Below are positions 9,033-17,653 of a stretch of 64,000 nt of DNA, piece by piece. The stretch comes from Ferrovibrio sp964218355. GTDB lineage: Bacteria; Pseudomonadota; Alphaproteobacteria; Ferrovibrionales; Ferrovibrionaceae. Each line of letters opens with the position of its first letter. The stretch's first letter is position 1. The notes beneath the pieces were generated by a model that had not been told where the DNA came from, ran no database searches, and was given only the letters and a program-made list of their open reading frames with translations. The stretch is taken from positions 62,001 through 126,000 of the forward strand of contig NZ_CAXPMC010000021.1 of the NCBI RefSeq assembly GCF_964218355.1. The letters are read 5' to 3'. The position numbers and the translations under genes are program-made.

Positions 9033-11081
9033 TCAGAAGCTTGGCAATGCATCGTCGTGGCGATGTAGTCCGTCGGCGGTGTTCATGGCATGCGCGCGCT
9101 GCAGTGCTGCATTGGGCCGGCGCAGGTTGAGCACGCCCTGGCGCCCGGTGGTCGGATTGTCGAGGTCGTCATCCAGCAGCGCGAGGTCGTCCGGCGCCTC
9201 GCCCTCAGGGCGGACAATCTCGGTCTCCGGCAAACCGGGATGGCGCTGCAGACCGCCTTCCTCTTCACCGGCAAAAGCATCACCAATGGCGCCGCTGCCT
9301 GCAGCCAGCCGATGGTTCGGCTCGCGCACCTGGCCGCTCCAGTCATCTGACCGCTTTGTTGGGCAGTCGGGATACGGGCCCGGATTTAAGGTCGGTGGCG
9401 GCAAGACGCGATCGGTGAAATTGGCATCGCGGAAATACCGCAGCTTGCGCGCCCGGATCGGCGCCAGGCCGGACACCAACACCAGTTCCTCGTGGGCCGG
9501 CAGTTGCATCACCTCACCCGGCGTCAGCAGCGGCCGGGCAGTCTCCTGGCGCGAGACCATGACGTGGCTCAACCATGGTGCCAGGCGGTGACCGGCGTAA
9601 TTGCGCTGGGCGCGCAGTTCTGTGGCCGTGCCTAGGGCATCCGAGATGCGCTTGGCGGTGCGCTCATCGTTGGACGAGAACGCGATACGGACATGGCAGT
9701 TGTCCAGGATAGCGTTGTTCTCGCCATAGGCCTTGGAAATCTGGTTGAGCGACTGCGCGATCAGATAGGCGCGGATGCCATAGCCGGCCATGAAGGCAAG
9801 CGCCGTCTCGAAGAAATCAAGCCGTCCCAGTGCCGGGAACTCGTCCAGCATCATCAGGAGCTGGTGCTTGCGCTGCTTGCCGGGGTCGCCTTCCAAGGTC
9901 TCGGTCAGCCGGCGGCCGATCTGGTTGAGCACCAGACGGACCAGCGGCTTGGTGCGGGAGATGTCGGATGGCGGGATGACCAGATAGAGCGAAACCGGTC
10001 GCTCGGCGTCCATCAGATCGCCAATCCGCCAGTCGCAGGCCACCGTGGTGGCCGCCACTGTCGGGTCGCGATAAAGGCCGAGGAACGACATCGCAGTCGA
10101 CAGGACGCCAGAGCGCTCGTTGTCGGATTTGTTCAGCACTTCTCGGGCGGCCGAGGCGACCACTGGATGGACCTGGGGATGCTCGGCATCGCCCAGATGG
10201 TTGGTCGCCATCATGTCGCGCAAGGTACGCTCAAAGGCCCGGTTCGGATCGGACAGCAGGTTGGCGACACGGGCGAGCGTCTTTTCCTCTTCGGCATAGA
10301 GGACATGCAGGATGGCGCCGACCAGCAGGGAATGGCTGGTCTTTTCCCAGTGATTGCGCCGCTCCAGCGCGCCTTCTGGATCAACCAGGATATCGGCGAT
10401 GTTCTGCACATCGCGGACCTCATGTGGACCCTTGCGCACCTCCAGCAGTGGGTTGTAGCGAGCCGAGCGCAGATCGGTCGGGTTGAACAGCAGGCAATGT
10501 GAGAAACGTTGCCGCCAGCCGGCCGTGAGCTGCCAGTTCTCGCCCTTGATGTCATGAACGACGGTCGAACCGGTCCAGGTCAGCAGCGTCGGGATGACAA
10601 GGCCGACACCCTTGCCGCTGCGGGTCGGCGCAAAGGCCATGACATGCTCCGGCCCGTCATGGCGGAGATAGCGGCTCCCTAAACGACCGAGGAAAACGCC
10701 GCGCGGCTCGAAGAGCGCTGCCTGCTGGATTTCGGACTTGGTGGCCCAGCGCGAAGAACCGTAAGTGGTGACGAGGCGGTTCTGGCGTGCCCGCCAGAGC
10801 GAGCCGATAACGGCAGCCATAGTGCCGAGCAGGCCACTACCAGCAGCCGCCAAGCCGGCGCGCTGGAAGATGTCCGGCGCATAGGCCTCATAGGCATACC
10901 ACCATTCGAACAGGCGCCAAGGGTGGTAGATCGGCCAGCCGAGCAGGTCGAACCAGGCAGCCCCGAGCCGCGGCTGGTAACCCAGCATCACGGCCGCCCA
11001 TTGGGTCGAGGACCAGAGCCCGCCGATGACGATGGCGAAGACGACGAGAGCCTGACCGATGAGCAGCTTGGTGGGCGTCAT
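9033..11081 (-). CDS. traG: TraG/VirD4 coupling protein
   Basis: Type IV coupling protein of 682 residues that links the relaxosome to the Trb channel. The N-terminus has membrane segments near residues 5-24 and 72-98. The motor domain carries Walker A at 151-158 (APTRSGKG) and Walker B near 407-414 (QLLMMLDEFP), then a conserved QSLNQ segment. The acidic C-terminal tail is variable. I chose the ATG at 11081 (MTPTKLLIGQ) because the next upstream ATG at 11117 adds 12 residues without a good ribosome binding site. It is followed by the CopG-like gene after a short gap. Confidence 0.94.
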   Translation of the reverse strand: MTPTKLLIGQALVVFAIVIGGLWSSTQWAAVMLGYQPRLGAAWFDLLGWPIYHPWRLFEWWYAYEAYAPDIFQRAGLAAAGSGLLGTMAAVIGSLWRARQNRLVTTYGSSRWATKSEIQQAALFEPRGVFLGRLGSRYLRHDGPEHVMAFAPTRSGKGVGLVIPTLLTWTGSTVVHDIKGENWQLTAGWRQRFSHCLLFNPTDLRSARYNPLLEVRKGPHEVRDVQNIADILVDPEGALERRNHWEKTSHSLLVGAILHVLYAEEEKTLARVANLLSDPNRAFERTLRDMMATNHLGDAEHPQVHPVVASAAREVLNKSDNERSGVLSTAMSFLGLYRDPTVAATTVACDWRIGDLMDAERPVSLYLVIPPSDISRTKPLVRLVLNQIGRRLTETLEGDPGKQRKHQLLMMLDEFPALGRLDFFETALAFMAGYGIRAYLIAQSLNQISKAYGENNAILDNCHVRIAFSSNDERTAKRISDALGTATELRAQRNYAGHRLAPWLSHVMVSRQETARPLLTPGEVMQLPAHEELVLVSGLAPIRARKLRYFRDANFTDRVLPPPTLNPGPYPDCPTKRSDDWSGQVREPNHRLAAGSGAIGDAFAGEEEGGLQRHPGLPETEIVRPEGEAPDDLALLDDDLDNPTTGRQGVLNLRRPNAALQRAHAMNTADGLHRHDDALPSF

Positions 11082-11212
11082 ATCCCGGTCCCAATGTGTC
11101 CATGGCACCAGTGCCATGGCGTGGGACTAGGACTCGCTCAAAAGCTCAGAATCGAAAATCGCGCTTAGTTACGCCGCTCTACGCCCTACTCAGGCTGCAA
11201 AAGAATTCTTAG

Positions 11213-11692
11213 CTAGCCGAAGCGGCGTTTGAACCGCGCATAGCCGTAATACACGATCACAAGGCCGAGGCAGAGCACGAGGAAGGCCAATCCGGCCAAG
11301 ACGAGACCGAAGCCTTTGGCATTAAAACTGGCAAAGCTCTGCATCAGTACGATGAAGAAGTTGCAAGCACCCATCGCGATCGACCTCTTGAAGTTCAGGT
11401 AGACTTCCTCGTCGCTCCAATGATCACCCCAGAACCGGATCTTGGCGCGCTGCCATTCCTCTTGGAACAGGAAGCCCATCGCGCCCCCAAACCCAGATTG
11501 GTTATGAGGAGTACCAGCGTATTCAGGCTGAGCCGCTCCCACCATTTCGACGGGAACCGGCTGCCGGCCGGAACGGGACGACGCATAACGCGCCTTGGGC
11601 AAGATCGCAATCAACGCAAATAATGCACCCGCGATACCTGCAATTGCCCCAACAATATTCGCAACTCCAACAACTACATTGAACAAATCCAT
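11213..11692 (-). CDS. Hypothetical membrane protein
   Basis: Protein of 159 residues from the ATG at 11692, chosen because GAGGA lies at a suitable distance upstream; ATGs at 11704 and 11728 also exist. It has a hydrophobic N-terminal segment (VVVGVANIVGAIAGIAGALF), a soluble middle part with many charged and aromatic residues, and two C-terminal hydrophobic segments (about residues 104-122 and 127-150). No family recognised. It lies between traG and the relaxase region, and its lower GC content suggests a cargo insertion rather than a core transfer gene. Confidence 0.65.
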   Translation of the reverse strand: MDLFNVVVGVANIVGAIAGIAGALFALIAILPKARYASSRSGRQPVPVEMVGAAQPEYAGTPHNQSGFGGAMGFLFQEEWQRAKIRFWGDHWSDEEVYLNFKRSIAMGACNFFIVLMQSFASFNAKGFGLVLAGLAFLVLCLGLVIVYYGYARFKRRFG

Positions 11693-11878
11693 GCTCTTCC
11701 TCATTGCCTGGCGCAAAAAAAAATGCACGCCCCGATTCTGCGCCAGAAAATTGTGCCGCTAGATCAGGTGAAGGACAATTCTGCGATGCGCAGAACAGAC
11801 TAGATTTGATTCATATTTGTCTCAGTCTGAACGCGTATCGCCTGCCATAATTGAAGCTCTCTGAATGAGGGCGATGTC

Positions 11879-12307
11879 ATGATCCTCTCACTTGTTGCAA
11901 CAGTTATAGGCTTAGGCGCCTTCTGCGCCCTGCTCTACCGACTCGCGGTCTATGCCTTTCCCATTCTGGCCGCACTCGCGGCGGGCCAGGGCGCCTACGG
12001 CCTCGGCGCTGGTATCTGGGGCAGTCTTATTCTCGGCGTGCTCGCGGGATTCATGGCCCTGATCCTCGGGACGGTTCTCTTCTCCGCCAGCCGTTCGGTC
12101 TCTTTCCGCCTGATCATGGCATTCGTGTTCGCGCTCCCGGCGACCTATGCAGGATATCTACTTGGCCTCTCGCTTCTGCGCATCGGCGCAATCGATGGAT
12201 TCTGGCTGCAGGCCCTGGCCGCGACCGGCGCTGTTGCCGCTGGAGCGACGGCGGTCTTGCGCCTCATCGATCCCGAATTTGCACTTAGTCGAAACCAGGC
12301 GGCCTAA
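11879..12307 (+). CDS. Small hydrophobic membrane protein
   Basis: Protein of 142 residues with four clear hydrophobic segments (about residues 3-20, 26-45, 48-70 and 80-103) and a fifth weaker one, ending in a short polar tail. The ATG at 11879 follows GAGGGCGATGTC, a usable ribosome binding site. It is one of the few plus-strand genes here and converges on the relaxase gene, sharing four bases at the stop codons (12304-12307). No function can be assigned; entry exclusion or a role at the transfer membrane are possibilities only by position. Confidence 0.65.
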   Translation: MILSLVATVIGLGAFCALLYRLAVYAFPILAALAAGQGAYGLGAGIWGSLILGVLAGFMALILGTVLFSASRSVSFRLIMAFVFALPATYAGYLLGLSLLRIGAIDGFWLQALAATGAVAAGATAVLRLIDPEFALSRNQAA

Positions 12308-14286
12308 CCAATGGCAGGGCCTCGGCTCCGTCCAATCGACCAGTTGATCTGATCGCCATGCAATACACCCGCAACAAACTTGCCGAGCTGTCGCTCCATC
12401 ACCGGCCGCCAGGGCACGAGTGTGAACTCCCTGGTCTTTGCGATGACGGCCATACGGCCACTGGCAAGCATCACCGATCTCCGATAAATCCCTTCGACGC
12501 GCTCACCGCGGCTGGCTTCGACGTAAGCCAGGCCCAATTCCTGTGAGAGCTGGCCGGCGACACGGGCAAGCTCCTGCCGACGCAGCACATTCAGGAGTCC
12601 GGCGCGATACACCACTTGCCCAGCCTGCTCTTCGGCCAAGCCCTGAGCGATCAGCCATTGCCGCCGCTGCTGCAGGGCTTTCTGGACTGACTTGCCGAAG
12701 CCAGCGTCACGAATACCTGCCGGATCAGCATTGACCAAGCTGTGGTCGAGCCAGGTTTCCGCCTCGATGCCTGTCAGCTTTTCCAGCGGCAGCGACGACA
12801 ACACCTTCACCTCGACCGGACTGTCTTTGGCCCGGCCGGCCTCATAGGCGGCGGCTTTGTCCAGATGGTCTATGGCGATGGCCCAGATGCCGTCGGCGTC
12901 GCGCACCACTGTCCCGGTCGCCCGTCGCACCGCTTCGAGCCGGCGAATATGGCTTGCGATAAAGGCCGGGCGCGCGCTCGGATCATGCTGCCGATGAAGG
13001 TCCGCGCTGTAGCGTCCCTCGTGCGCAGCGGCGATCTCGGCGATGGTCCGGTCAGCCTGGCTTGGTCCGATCGGCCTGGCCGCCACAGCGACGATATTGT
13101 CCTCGGCCATCGCCTCCTGTCGGTCCAACTTGCCGATCTCGACATAATGGCTGCGGCCATCGATACCGTCGATGACCATGAAATGCCGATCGTTGATCTC
13201 GTCCGAAAGACCCAACCGCAACACCAGCCCGACGACCGGCTTGGCCTGCGGATCGGTGGGATCGTAAATCGCATAGTCCCCTGCCGCATGGCCAATTCCC
13301 TTCTCAGTCATCGCCCGATGCATGGTCTTGACGATGTCGCCGCGTTCACCCATACGACGGAGCGTCACCTCTAGGCTGCTGCTCAAGCGCCAAATCCCCG
13401 GCTGTGTTTCTTCCGCCAGCCCCAGCCGCTTCAGCATCTGCAGCCGTCCGGCCTTCAGGCTCTGCTGGAACCGGGCATGATCGCCGTCTTGCGACAGGCC
13501 GATGGAAACCATTCGGCCATCGCCCGCCTCGCGGAGCAGGCCGCGATCCAGGCTGGTGAAGCGCTCCTGCCCGACCTCCTGCCGTAGCCGATCCTCGATC
13601 TCGATATCAGTGCGCGGCCCCAGATCGAGCGTCACGATCTCCTGGGCCCGTTCGCGCAAACCTTTCGCGATATACTCCCGGGCAATGACCATATCCTCGC
13701 CGCGATCATCGCGGCCACGCAAGATGACGTGGCTATGTGGATGACCGGTGTTGAAATGGTCAACTGCCACCCAGTCGAGCTTCGTACCGAGATCCTGCTC
13801 CATCTGGCGCATCAGCCGCCGGGTAAACTCCTTCAGATCTTCATACTGTGTAGCGTCTTCGGCCGCGACGATGAAGCGGAACTGATGTCGGTCGCCATTT
13901 GAGCGTTCCAGAAAAGCCTTGCCGTCGGCCCGGTCCGCTTGCGCATCGTAAAGCTGCCCCGGCTGTCCCTCGCGAGTCACGCCATCGCGCTGGATATAGC
14001 GCAGATGCAGCTGCGCGCCTTTCAGATTGCGGCCGGCGAGTTTGACCAGCCGTGCTTTGACCACGACACGCCGGGTCCGCCAGCCAGTCCAGCGATCCCG
14101 TCCGGCCAGCACATGGCCGATGCCGGCACCGCGACCGATACGACTGCCCTGGAACCGTCCGCCCCGCTTATGCAGTCCCCCGGCCAGACCGGCCGCCTGC
14201 AGCACCCGGTTGCGGAAAGACTTGACCATCTTCTGGCCATCGGCACGCACCTTGCCGAGCCGGGGCCTGAAATCGTCATCACGCAT
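12304..14286 (-). CDS. Relaxase (VirD2/TraI-like, MOB-P type with DUF3363)
   Basis: DNA-nicking relaxase of 660 residues that would start conjugative transfer at oriT. The N-terminal region is very basic. A candidate catalytic Tyr lies at 97 (HLRYIQRDG). The metal-binding His motif is intact at about residues 177-186 (HFNTGHPHSH). The C-terminal 300 residues correspond to the DUF3363 extension common in alphaproteobacterial ICE relaxases. The ATG at 14286 is preceded by GGTGG. It is downstream of the lytic transglycosylase gene and converges on the small membrane protein gene. Confidence 0.93.
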   Translation of the reverse strand: MRDDDFRPRLGKVRADGQKMVKSFRNRVLQAAGLAGGLHKRGGRFQGSRIGRGAGIGHVLAGRDRWTGWRTRRVVVKARLVKLAGRNLKGAQLHLRYIQRDGVTREGQPGQLYDAQADRADGKAFLERSNGDRHQFRFIVAAEDATQYEDLKEFTRRLMRQMEQDLGTKLDWVAVDHFNTGHPHSHVILRGRDDRGEDMVIAREYIAKGLRERAQEIVTLDLGPRTDIEIEDRLRQEVGQERFTSLDRGLLREAGDGRMVSIGLSQDGDHARFQQSLKAGRLQMLKRLGLAEETQPGIWRLSSSLEVTLRRMGERGDIVKTMHRAMTEKGIGHAAGDYAIYDPTDPQAKPVVGLVLRLGLSDEINDRHFMVIDGIDGRSHYVEIGKLDRQEAMAEDNIVAVAARPIGPSQADRTIAEIAAAHEGRYSADLHRQHDPSARPAFIASHIRRLEAVRRATGTVVRDADGIWAIAIDHLDKAAAYEAGRAKDSPVEVKVLSSLPLEKLTGIEAETWLDHSLVNADPAGIRDAGFGKSVQKALQQRRQWLIAQGLAEEQAGQVVYRAGLLNVLRRQELARVAGQLSQELGLAYVEASRGERVEGIYRRSVMLASGRMAVIAKTREFTLVPWRPVMERQLGKFVAGVLHGDQINWSIGRSRGPAIG

Positions 14287-14561
14287 ATCGCCACCGCATG
14301 TGGTATCCCGTCATGGTGAAGAAAGGCATGCCGCAGGCCTTCGGCAAGAAGGCGCTATAGGAGCCCTGCAAGGCTAAGGACTTGTGCCAACCATGGCGCC
14401 AACGTCTCGCACCTAGCGCCATACAAACCGATGTGCAGACAACATCTTCGGCGCCGCTTGGCGCCGATGCTTTTATCTTGCCCTACCGCGCCCATGGGAC
14501 CGCGATCCACCCTGCTGCGCCGAAGTTTGCGGATATCTGCTCGCCTAATGCGGCGGGCGAT
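14287..14561. other. Non-coding region upstream of the relaxase, candidate oriT
   Basis: No gene is visible in these 275 bases. Two inverted repeats stand out: arms ATGGCGC/GCGCCAT at 14393-14399 and 14416-14422, and perfect 8-bp arms TCGGCGCC/GGCGCCGA at 14448-14455 and 14460-14467 around a 4-base loop, followed by a T-rich patch. Relaxase genes of this class often lie beside their oriT, so this is the best oriT candidate in the window. No exact match to the MOB-P nic consensus was found; the nearest is TATCTGC at 14534-14540. The second hairpin could instead be a terminator. Confidence 0.35.
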
Positions 14562-15191
14562 TTAACGGAACGAAGGATATAGCTGCCTCTCGCCCACTGG
14601 CGCGCTGTTGCGAATGAAGAAAAGGCTGTTGCCCGTGGCCAGATTGACGGAATTTAGCTGGCCTGCCGGCGCCGTTTGCGCCACCGATTTGACACCCGGC
14701 AACGACTGGTTTTCGAGCACGCCGAGGTACGAAATCGTCTCCGTCGGAAGAGTTTCGCCGGTTGAAAGATACCGGGTGTAGCGACTTGGGCCGGCATGAT
14801 AGGCCGCGAACAAGCCTGGATAGCCGAAACGATCCAGCATCGCGCGCAAATAGGCTGTACCGGCCAGAATATTGTCACGCGGATCATGCGGATCGGCACC
14901 CAGCCCGTATATCTGGCGCATCTCAGCATAGGTTTGCGGCATCACCTGCATGAGGCCGAGCGCCCCAGCTTTCGATTCGGTCGACCGGCCATTGATGATT
15001 GCGCGGCCGCCGCTTTCGGCTTGCATCACCGCCTCGATCCAGCCCGGCGGAATGCCGAACCGCCCTGCGGCCTCGGCAATGAATGGCTGCCAGCGGCCGA
15101 TACGCTGCGCCGCGGTTCCTGCCCGACTGTCACCAGCCCATGCCACAGCAATCGCCAAACCGGCGCCAACGATCTGTCTCACCAGGTCCAC
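14562..15191 (-). CDS. Lytic transglycosylase, conjugation-associated
   Basis: SLT-fold peptidoglycan lytic transglycosylase of 209 residues that would open the cell wall for the transfer channel (VirB1-like role). An N-terminal signal or anchor helix is visible (residues 6-24). The catalytic Glu is at about 59 (QAESGG), followed by GLMQV at 79-83 and AYHAG at 130-134, all diagnostic. The start ATG at 15191 overlaps the traF stop by 13 bases, so it is in the traF operon. The C-terminal 50 residues are not conserved in type. Confidence 0.93.
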   Translation of the reverse strand: MDLVRQIVGAGLAIAVAWAGDSRAGTAAQRIGRWQPFIAEAAGRFGIPPGWIEAVMQAESGGRAIINGRSTESKAGALGLMQVMPQTYAEMRQIYGLGADPHDPRDNILAGTAYLRAMLDRFGYPGLFAAYHAGPSRYTRYLSTGETLPTETISYLGVLENQSLPGVKSVAQTAPAGQLNSVNLATGNSLFFIRNSAPVGERQLYPSFR

Positions 15192-15745
15192 AGGGGCACC
15201 AACTGGCCGATCACACTGGTGCGCGGAACCGGCCCCAGATAGCGGCTGTCGAAGGAGTCTAAGATCGCCGGATTGGCGAGAAACACCTCATCGTCGGCCA
15301 CGATCCGGCACCCGTACCAGGCCGGAAGCAGCCGGCCCTGGCCGTCGCGCACCAGCCGCTGCAACACCAAGCCGGACGCCAGCCAAACGGTATCGCCGGC
15401 TGCACAAACCACCTCGCCCGGCACGGCCGCGACCGGCTTAATCAGTGGGATATCGGCCGGAAGGTAACCACGGGTAGCAGCCATGCGGCGCGTCGAGTCC
15501 GACAACCGAACCAGCAGCCAGGCGCCGCGCTGGAGCTGCGCCATAGCCGCAAGCCGGTACAGGCCGAACGGCGCGCTGGCGCTGGCATTCCAGACTAGCA
15601 GGGGATGCTTGGGCATCCCGACGGCGGCCCCTAAGGCTGCCAACCCCAGCAGTGTCAGGGTCAAAACGCGGCGGCGATACCGGCGAGCGTGCAGCCGCCG
15701 GCACCCGATGAGGCTGCCGCCGAGTGCCAATTTGAGATCAACCAT
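15179..15745 (-). CDS. traF: TraF, S26-type conjugative transfer signal peptidase
   Basis: Peptidase of 188 residues from the ATG at 15745. A membrane helix is at about residues 27-44. The catalytic Ser is probably residue 57 (SASAPFGLYR) and the Lys residue 103 (LIKPVAAVPG), followed by a DSFDSRYLGPV box typical of S26 enzymes. In RP4, TraF removes the prepilin tail and cyclises TrbC. A longer frame to 15889 overlaps the upstream regulator and is not favoured. It overlaps the regulator gene by eight bases and the transglycosylase gene by 13. Confidence 0.93.
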   Translation of the reverse strand: MVDLKLALGGSLIGCRRLHARRYRRRVLTLTLLGLAALGAAVGMPKHPLLVWNASASAPFGLYRLAAMAQLQRGAWLLVRLSDSTRRMAATRGYLPADIPLIKPVAAVPGEVVCAAGDTVWLASGLVLQRLVRDGQGRLLPAWYGCRIVADDEVFLANPAILDSFDSRYLGPVPRTSVIGQLVPLWTW

Positions 15746-15965
15746 GAGAGGTCGACGTCTTGCTCCGTCCCTTCGACCAGGCGTCCAGATCGTCGATGTG
15801 GTAACGCACATAGCGGCCGTGTTTGCGGTATTGCGGACCGCCACCCACCACGCGCATTTTCTCCAGCGTGCGCTGCGACAGCCCAACATAGAAGGCTGCC
15901 TGAGCCGTATTCAGGAACGGGCTGCCCTTCCTGGCATTGGCTGCCCGGGTCGCTTCATCGTCCAT
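15738..15965 (-). CDS. AlpA/MerR-like helix-turn-helix regulator
   Basis: Small DNA-binding protein of 75 residues. The ATG at 15965 is chosen because GGAGG sits five bases upstream; ATGs at 15977 and 16022 give 4 and 19 extra residues. The core (LNTAQAAFYVGLSQRTLEKM, then RVVGGGP and RYHIDDLDAW) is the excisionase/AlpA-like winged helix-turn-helix that commonly precedes traF in these elements. It probably controls its own operon or element excision. The preceding gene ends in a terminator at 16127-16158, so this gene likely starts a transcript. Confidence 0.88.
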   Translation of the reverse strand: MDDEATRAANARKGSPFLNTAQAAFYVGLSQRTLEKMRVVGGGPQYRKHGRYVRYHIDDLDAWSKGRSKTSTSHG

Positions 15966-16126
15966 GCTGCCCTCCATGCTCCGATCCGGCGAGGACGGCG
16001 CACTGCGGCGCCGCATTGCCAAAGCATGGCAATGCCGGGCACGCTACGGGCAGGGTCGAAAACAGCCCCCTGCTGAAAACGACCCACTACAGGTTTCCGG
16101 CGACCGAGAGGCCAGTACGAGGACAA

Positions 16127-16158
16127 GAAAAGGCCCCCGCGCGCATGACGCGGGGGCC
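16127..16158 (-). terminator. Intrinsic terminator downstream of the DUF736 gene
   Basis: Perfect 10-bp arms GGCCCCCGCG (16132-16141) and CGCGGGGGCC (16149-16158) around a 7-base loop, followed on the minus strand by TTTTCTTG. It lies ten bases after the DUF736 stop codon and separates that gene from the regulator-traF-relaxase operon. Confidence 0.85.
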
Positions 16159-16168
16159 CAGGGCTCGG

Positions 16169-16492
16169 TCAGTCGGCCGGATTCCAGATGACGGCATAGA
16201 CGTCGTCATCGTCGTGGCCGGCAGCGCGGCCGAGATTGGCGTAGAGCTTGCGCGGCCCGAATTCCGGGGCAGCCAGGCTCAAGGACACATAGTCCTTGCC
16301 GGAGGTCTCGCCGGTGCGGATCCAGCCGGCGCCGATCTCGACGCCCTGGGTGAGGACGCGGAAGTCAGGCTGGTTTTCGCCGCTTTTGGCGTTGTTGGGG
16401 AGGATGTCAATCTCGGCACGGATCGAGAGGGTTTTGAGCTGGCCCTTATAGGCGCCGGTGGACTGCTTGGTGACGTATCCGATGGCAGGCAT
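16169..16492 (-). CDS. DUF736 protein
   Basis: Protein of 107 residues of the DUF736 family, found almost only in alphaproteobacterial conjugative elements and near their replication or maintenance genes. The sequence is beta-rich, begins MPAIGYVTKQSTGAYKGQLK, and ends in an acidic loop and a VIWNPAD tail. The ATG at 16492 is preceded by AGGAGA; longer frames to 16750 lack a proper start. Function unknown. It has its own terminator and a highly structured upstream region, so it is probably a single-gene transcript expressed independently of the transfer operon. Confidence 0.9.
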   Translation of the reverse strand: MPAIGYVTKQSTGAYKGQLKTLSIRAEIDILPNNAKSGENQPDFRVLTQGVEIGAGWIRTGETSGKDYVSLSLAAPEFGPRKLYANLGRAAGHDDDDVYAVIWNPAD

Positions 16493-16568
16493 GATCTGTC
16501 TCCTGGGTTGCTCGCCGGGATGAGTCCCTGCGATGGCAAAACCGTCCTGGCCGAAGCGGCACCGGGAA

Positions 16569-16765
16569 CCCGGCGCGCATGCGCCGGGCCGCAGCATCGC
16601 GAAGGACCGGAGCGAGTGGCTTTTTTGCAGGGCGTAAGCCCGACGCGAGGAGCCGCGCGCTGCCCTCATGGGCATAGCGGCGCGCGGCGGGGAAAAAAGC
16701 CACGAGCGATGGTTTCCCCAGGGGCCGAGTCGGCCATAAGGTTTGCGCAAACGAGCAGGGAAACC
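16569..16765 (+). ncRNA. Candidate structured RNA or cis-acting element (multi-branched)
   Basis: A dense series of perfect inverted repeats. Hairpin A has 8-bp arms at 16569-16576/16581-16588. Module B is closed by GTGGCTTTTTT at 16616-16626 pairing with 16693-16703. Inside B are a 4-bp hairpin with a GUAA loop (16630-16641) and a 9-bp stem (16652-16660/16680-16688) topped, after a 5-base bulge, by a 5-bp stem (16661-16665/16670-16674). Module C is closed by GGTTTCCC at 16711-16718 pairing with 16758-16765. Inside C are GGCCG/CGGCC (16723-16735) and the palindrome GTTTGCGCAAAC (16741-16752). Plus strand is preferred because of the GNRA-type loop. It could also be DNA-level structure. Confidence 0.45.
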
Positions 16766-16986
16766 CGGCGATCAGCGCGGGACAGTCCAGCCGAAATCGC
16801 GCCAATACCAAGGGTCAGTCGGCGTCCTCTTGCCTGCTCCCCACCCTCTCGCTAGGCTCACTGCCGGCGACCCGACCCGACCTGTCGCCGGGTCAAAACG
16901 GGCAAAACCATCTTAAGATCCGGTCCTCTCTTCAGGGGCGTCGGTAATCGGCGACGGACGTTCCCGCAAAGAAGGGATCGATCATC
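16766..16986. other. Non-coding leader with one further hairpin
   Basis: No gene seen. A hairpin with perfect 8-bp arms CCGGCGAC/GTCGCCGG lies at 16864-16871 and 16884-16891, with repeated CCCGA units in its loop. The stretch probably contains the promoter and leader of the plus-strand gene at 16987, whose ribosome binding site GAAGGGA is at about 16971-16977. Confidence 0.45.
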
Positions 16987-17646
16987 ATGCCCATGCTTCT
17001 GCTCACGGCCGCAAATTGCGACTACGTCAAACGCAAACTTCGCCGTGCCCTGCCACATGTCGGCTCCGCGCATCTGACCGAGGCCCTGGCCAATGCCCTC
17101 GGATTCCGCACCCATGCCGCGTTGCGGCCGCACTTGACGCCCAGCCGGTCGACAAGACCGCAGCTTGCCGCCGTCGATATCGACCGCCTCGGCCAGCGGC
17201 TGCTCGAACTCGGCGAAAGAATGGTGGCAACCGATTCCCTGCCCGGCATCCTGCACTCGGACGACATACCGGACCGTATCTGGTGCGCGTATCGGCAAGG
17301 CGACCGGGTTGCCAACAACTACTGGTTCCGGGCATGCCAGGATCGCAATATCCCCAACATCTATATTCAGGAATACGGGGCGCTCGCGGACCTGCATTGG
17401 GATTGCTGGTCGATCGATCCCGACGATGAAGCGCATGTCCGCGACAGTCGCGGCGACACGCTGATGCGCGAGCTATTCCGGTGTTACCAGGGGTTCGTGA
17501 AAGGTGCCGATCCGGGGAAGTCGGAGTTTTTCGGCTCTGGCTTCGTCGGCTCAATCGAACGCCTGAGCCCGGCCGTGGCGCGGCAGATCGCCGATGCCTA
17601 TTTCTGGCGGCTCTATACGCCCATGCGCCAGCAGGCGGCGGCGTGA
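16987..17646 (+). CDS. Conserved hypothetical ICE protein
   Basis: Protein of 219 residues. The N-terminus (VGSAHLTEALANALGFRTHA) resembles the small helical module seen at the start of some glyoxalase-related hypothetical proteins; the remainder has many aromatic residues (NNYWFRACQDRNIPNIYIQE, DLHWDCWSIDPDDE) and no recognised catalytic motif. No signal peptide or membrane segment. It is transcribed opposite to its neighbours, starts downstream of the structured region at 16.57-16.89 kb and ends at a strong bidirectional hairpin. The function is unknown; cargo or maintenance roles are both possible. Confidence 0.75.
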   Translation: MPMLLLTAANCDYVKRKLRRALPHVGSAHLTEALANALGFRTHAALRPHLTPSRSTRPQLAAVDIDRLGQRLLELGERMVATDSLPGILHSDDIPDRIWCAYRQGDRVANNYWFRACQDRNIPNIYIQEYGALADLHWDCWSIDPDDEAHVRDSRGDTLMRELFRCYQGFVKGADPGKSEFFGSGFVGSIERLSPAVARQIADAYFWRLYTPMRQQAAA

Positions 17647-17653
17647 GAGGAAT

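Noticed and set aside
15689..16855. Long plus-strand frame of 388 codons opposite traF, the regulator and DUF736
   Set aside because: It crosses three well-supported minus-strand genes and a terminator, and its composition is the usual antisense shadow of GC-rich coding DNA.
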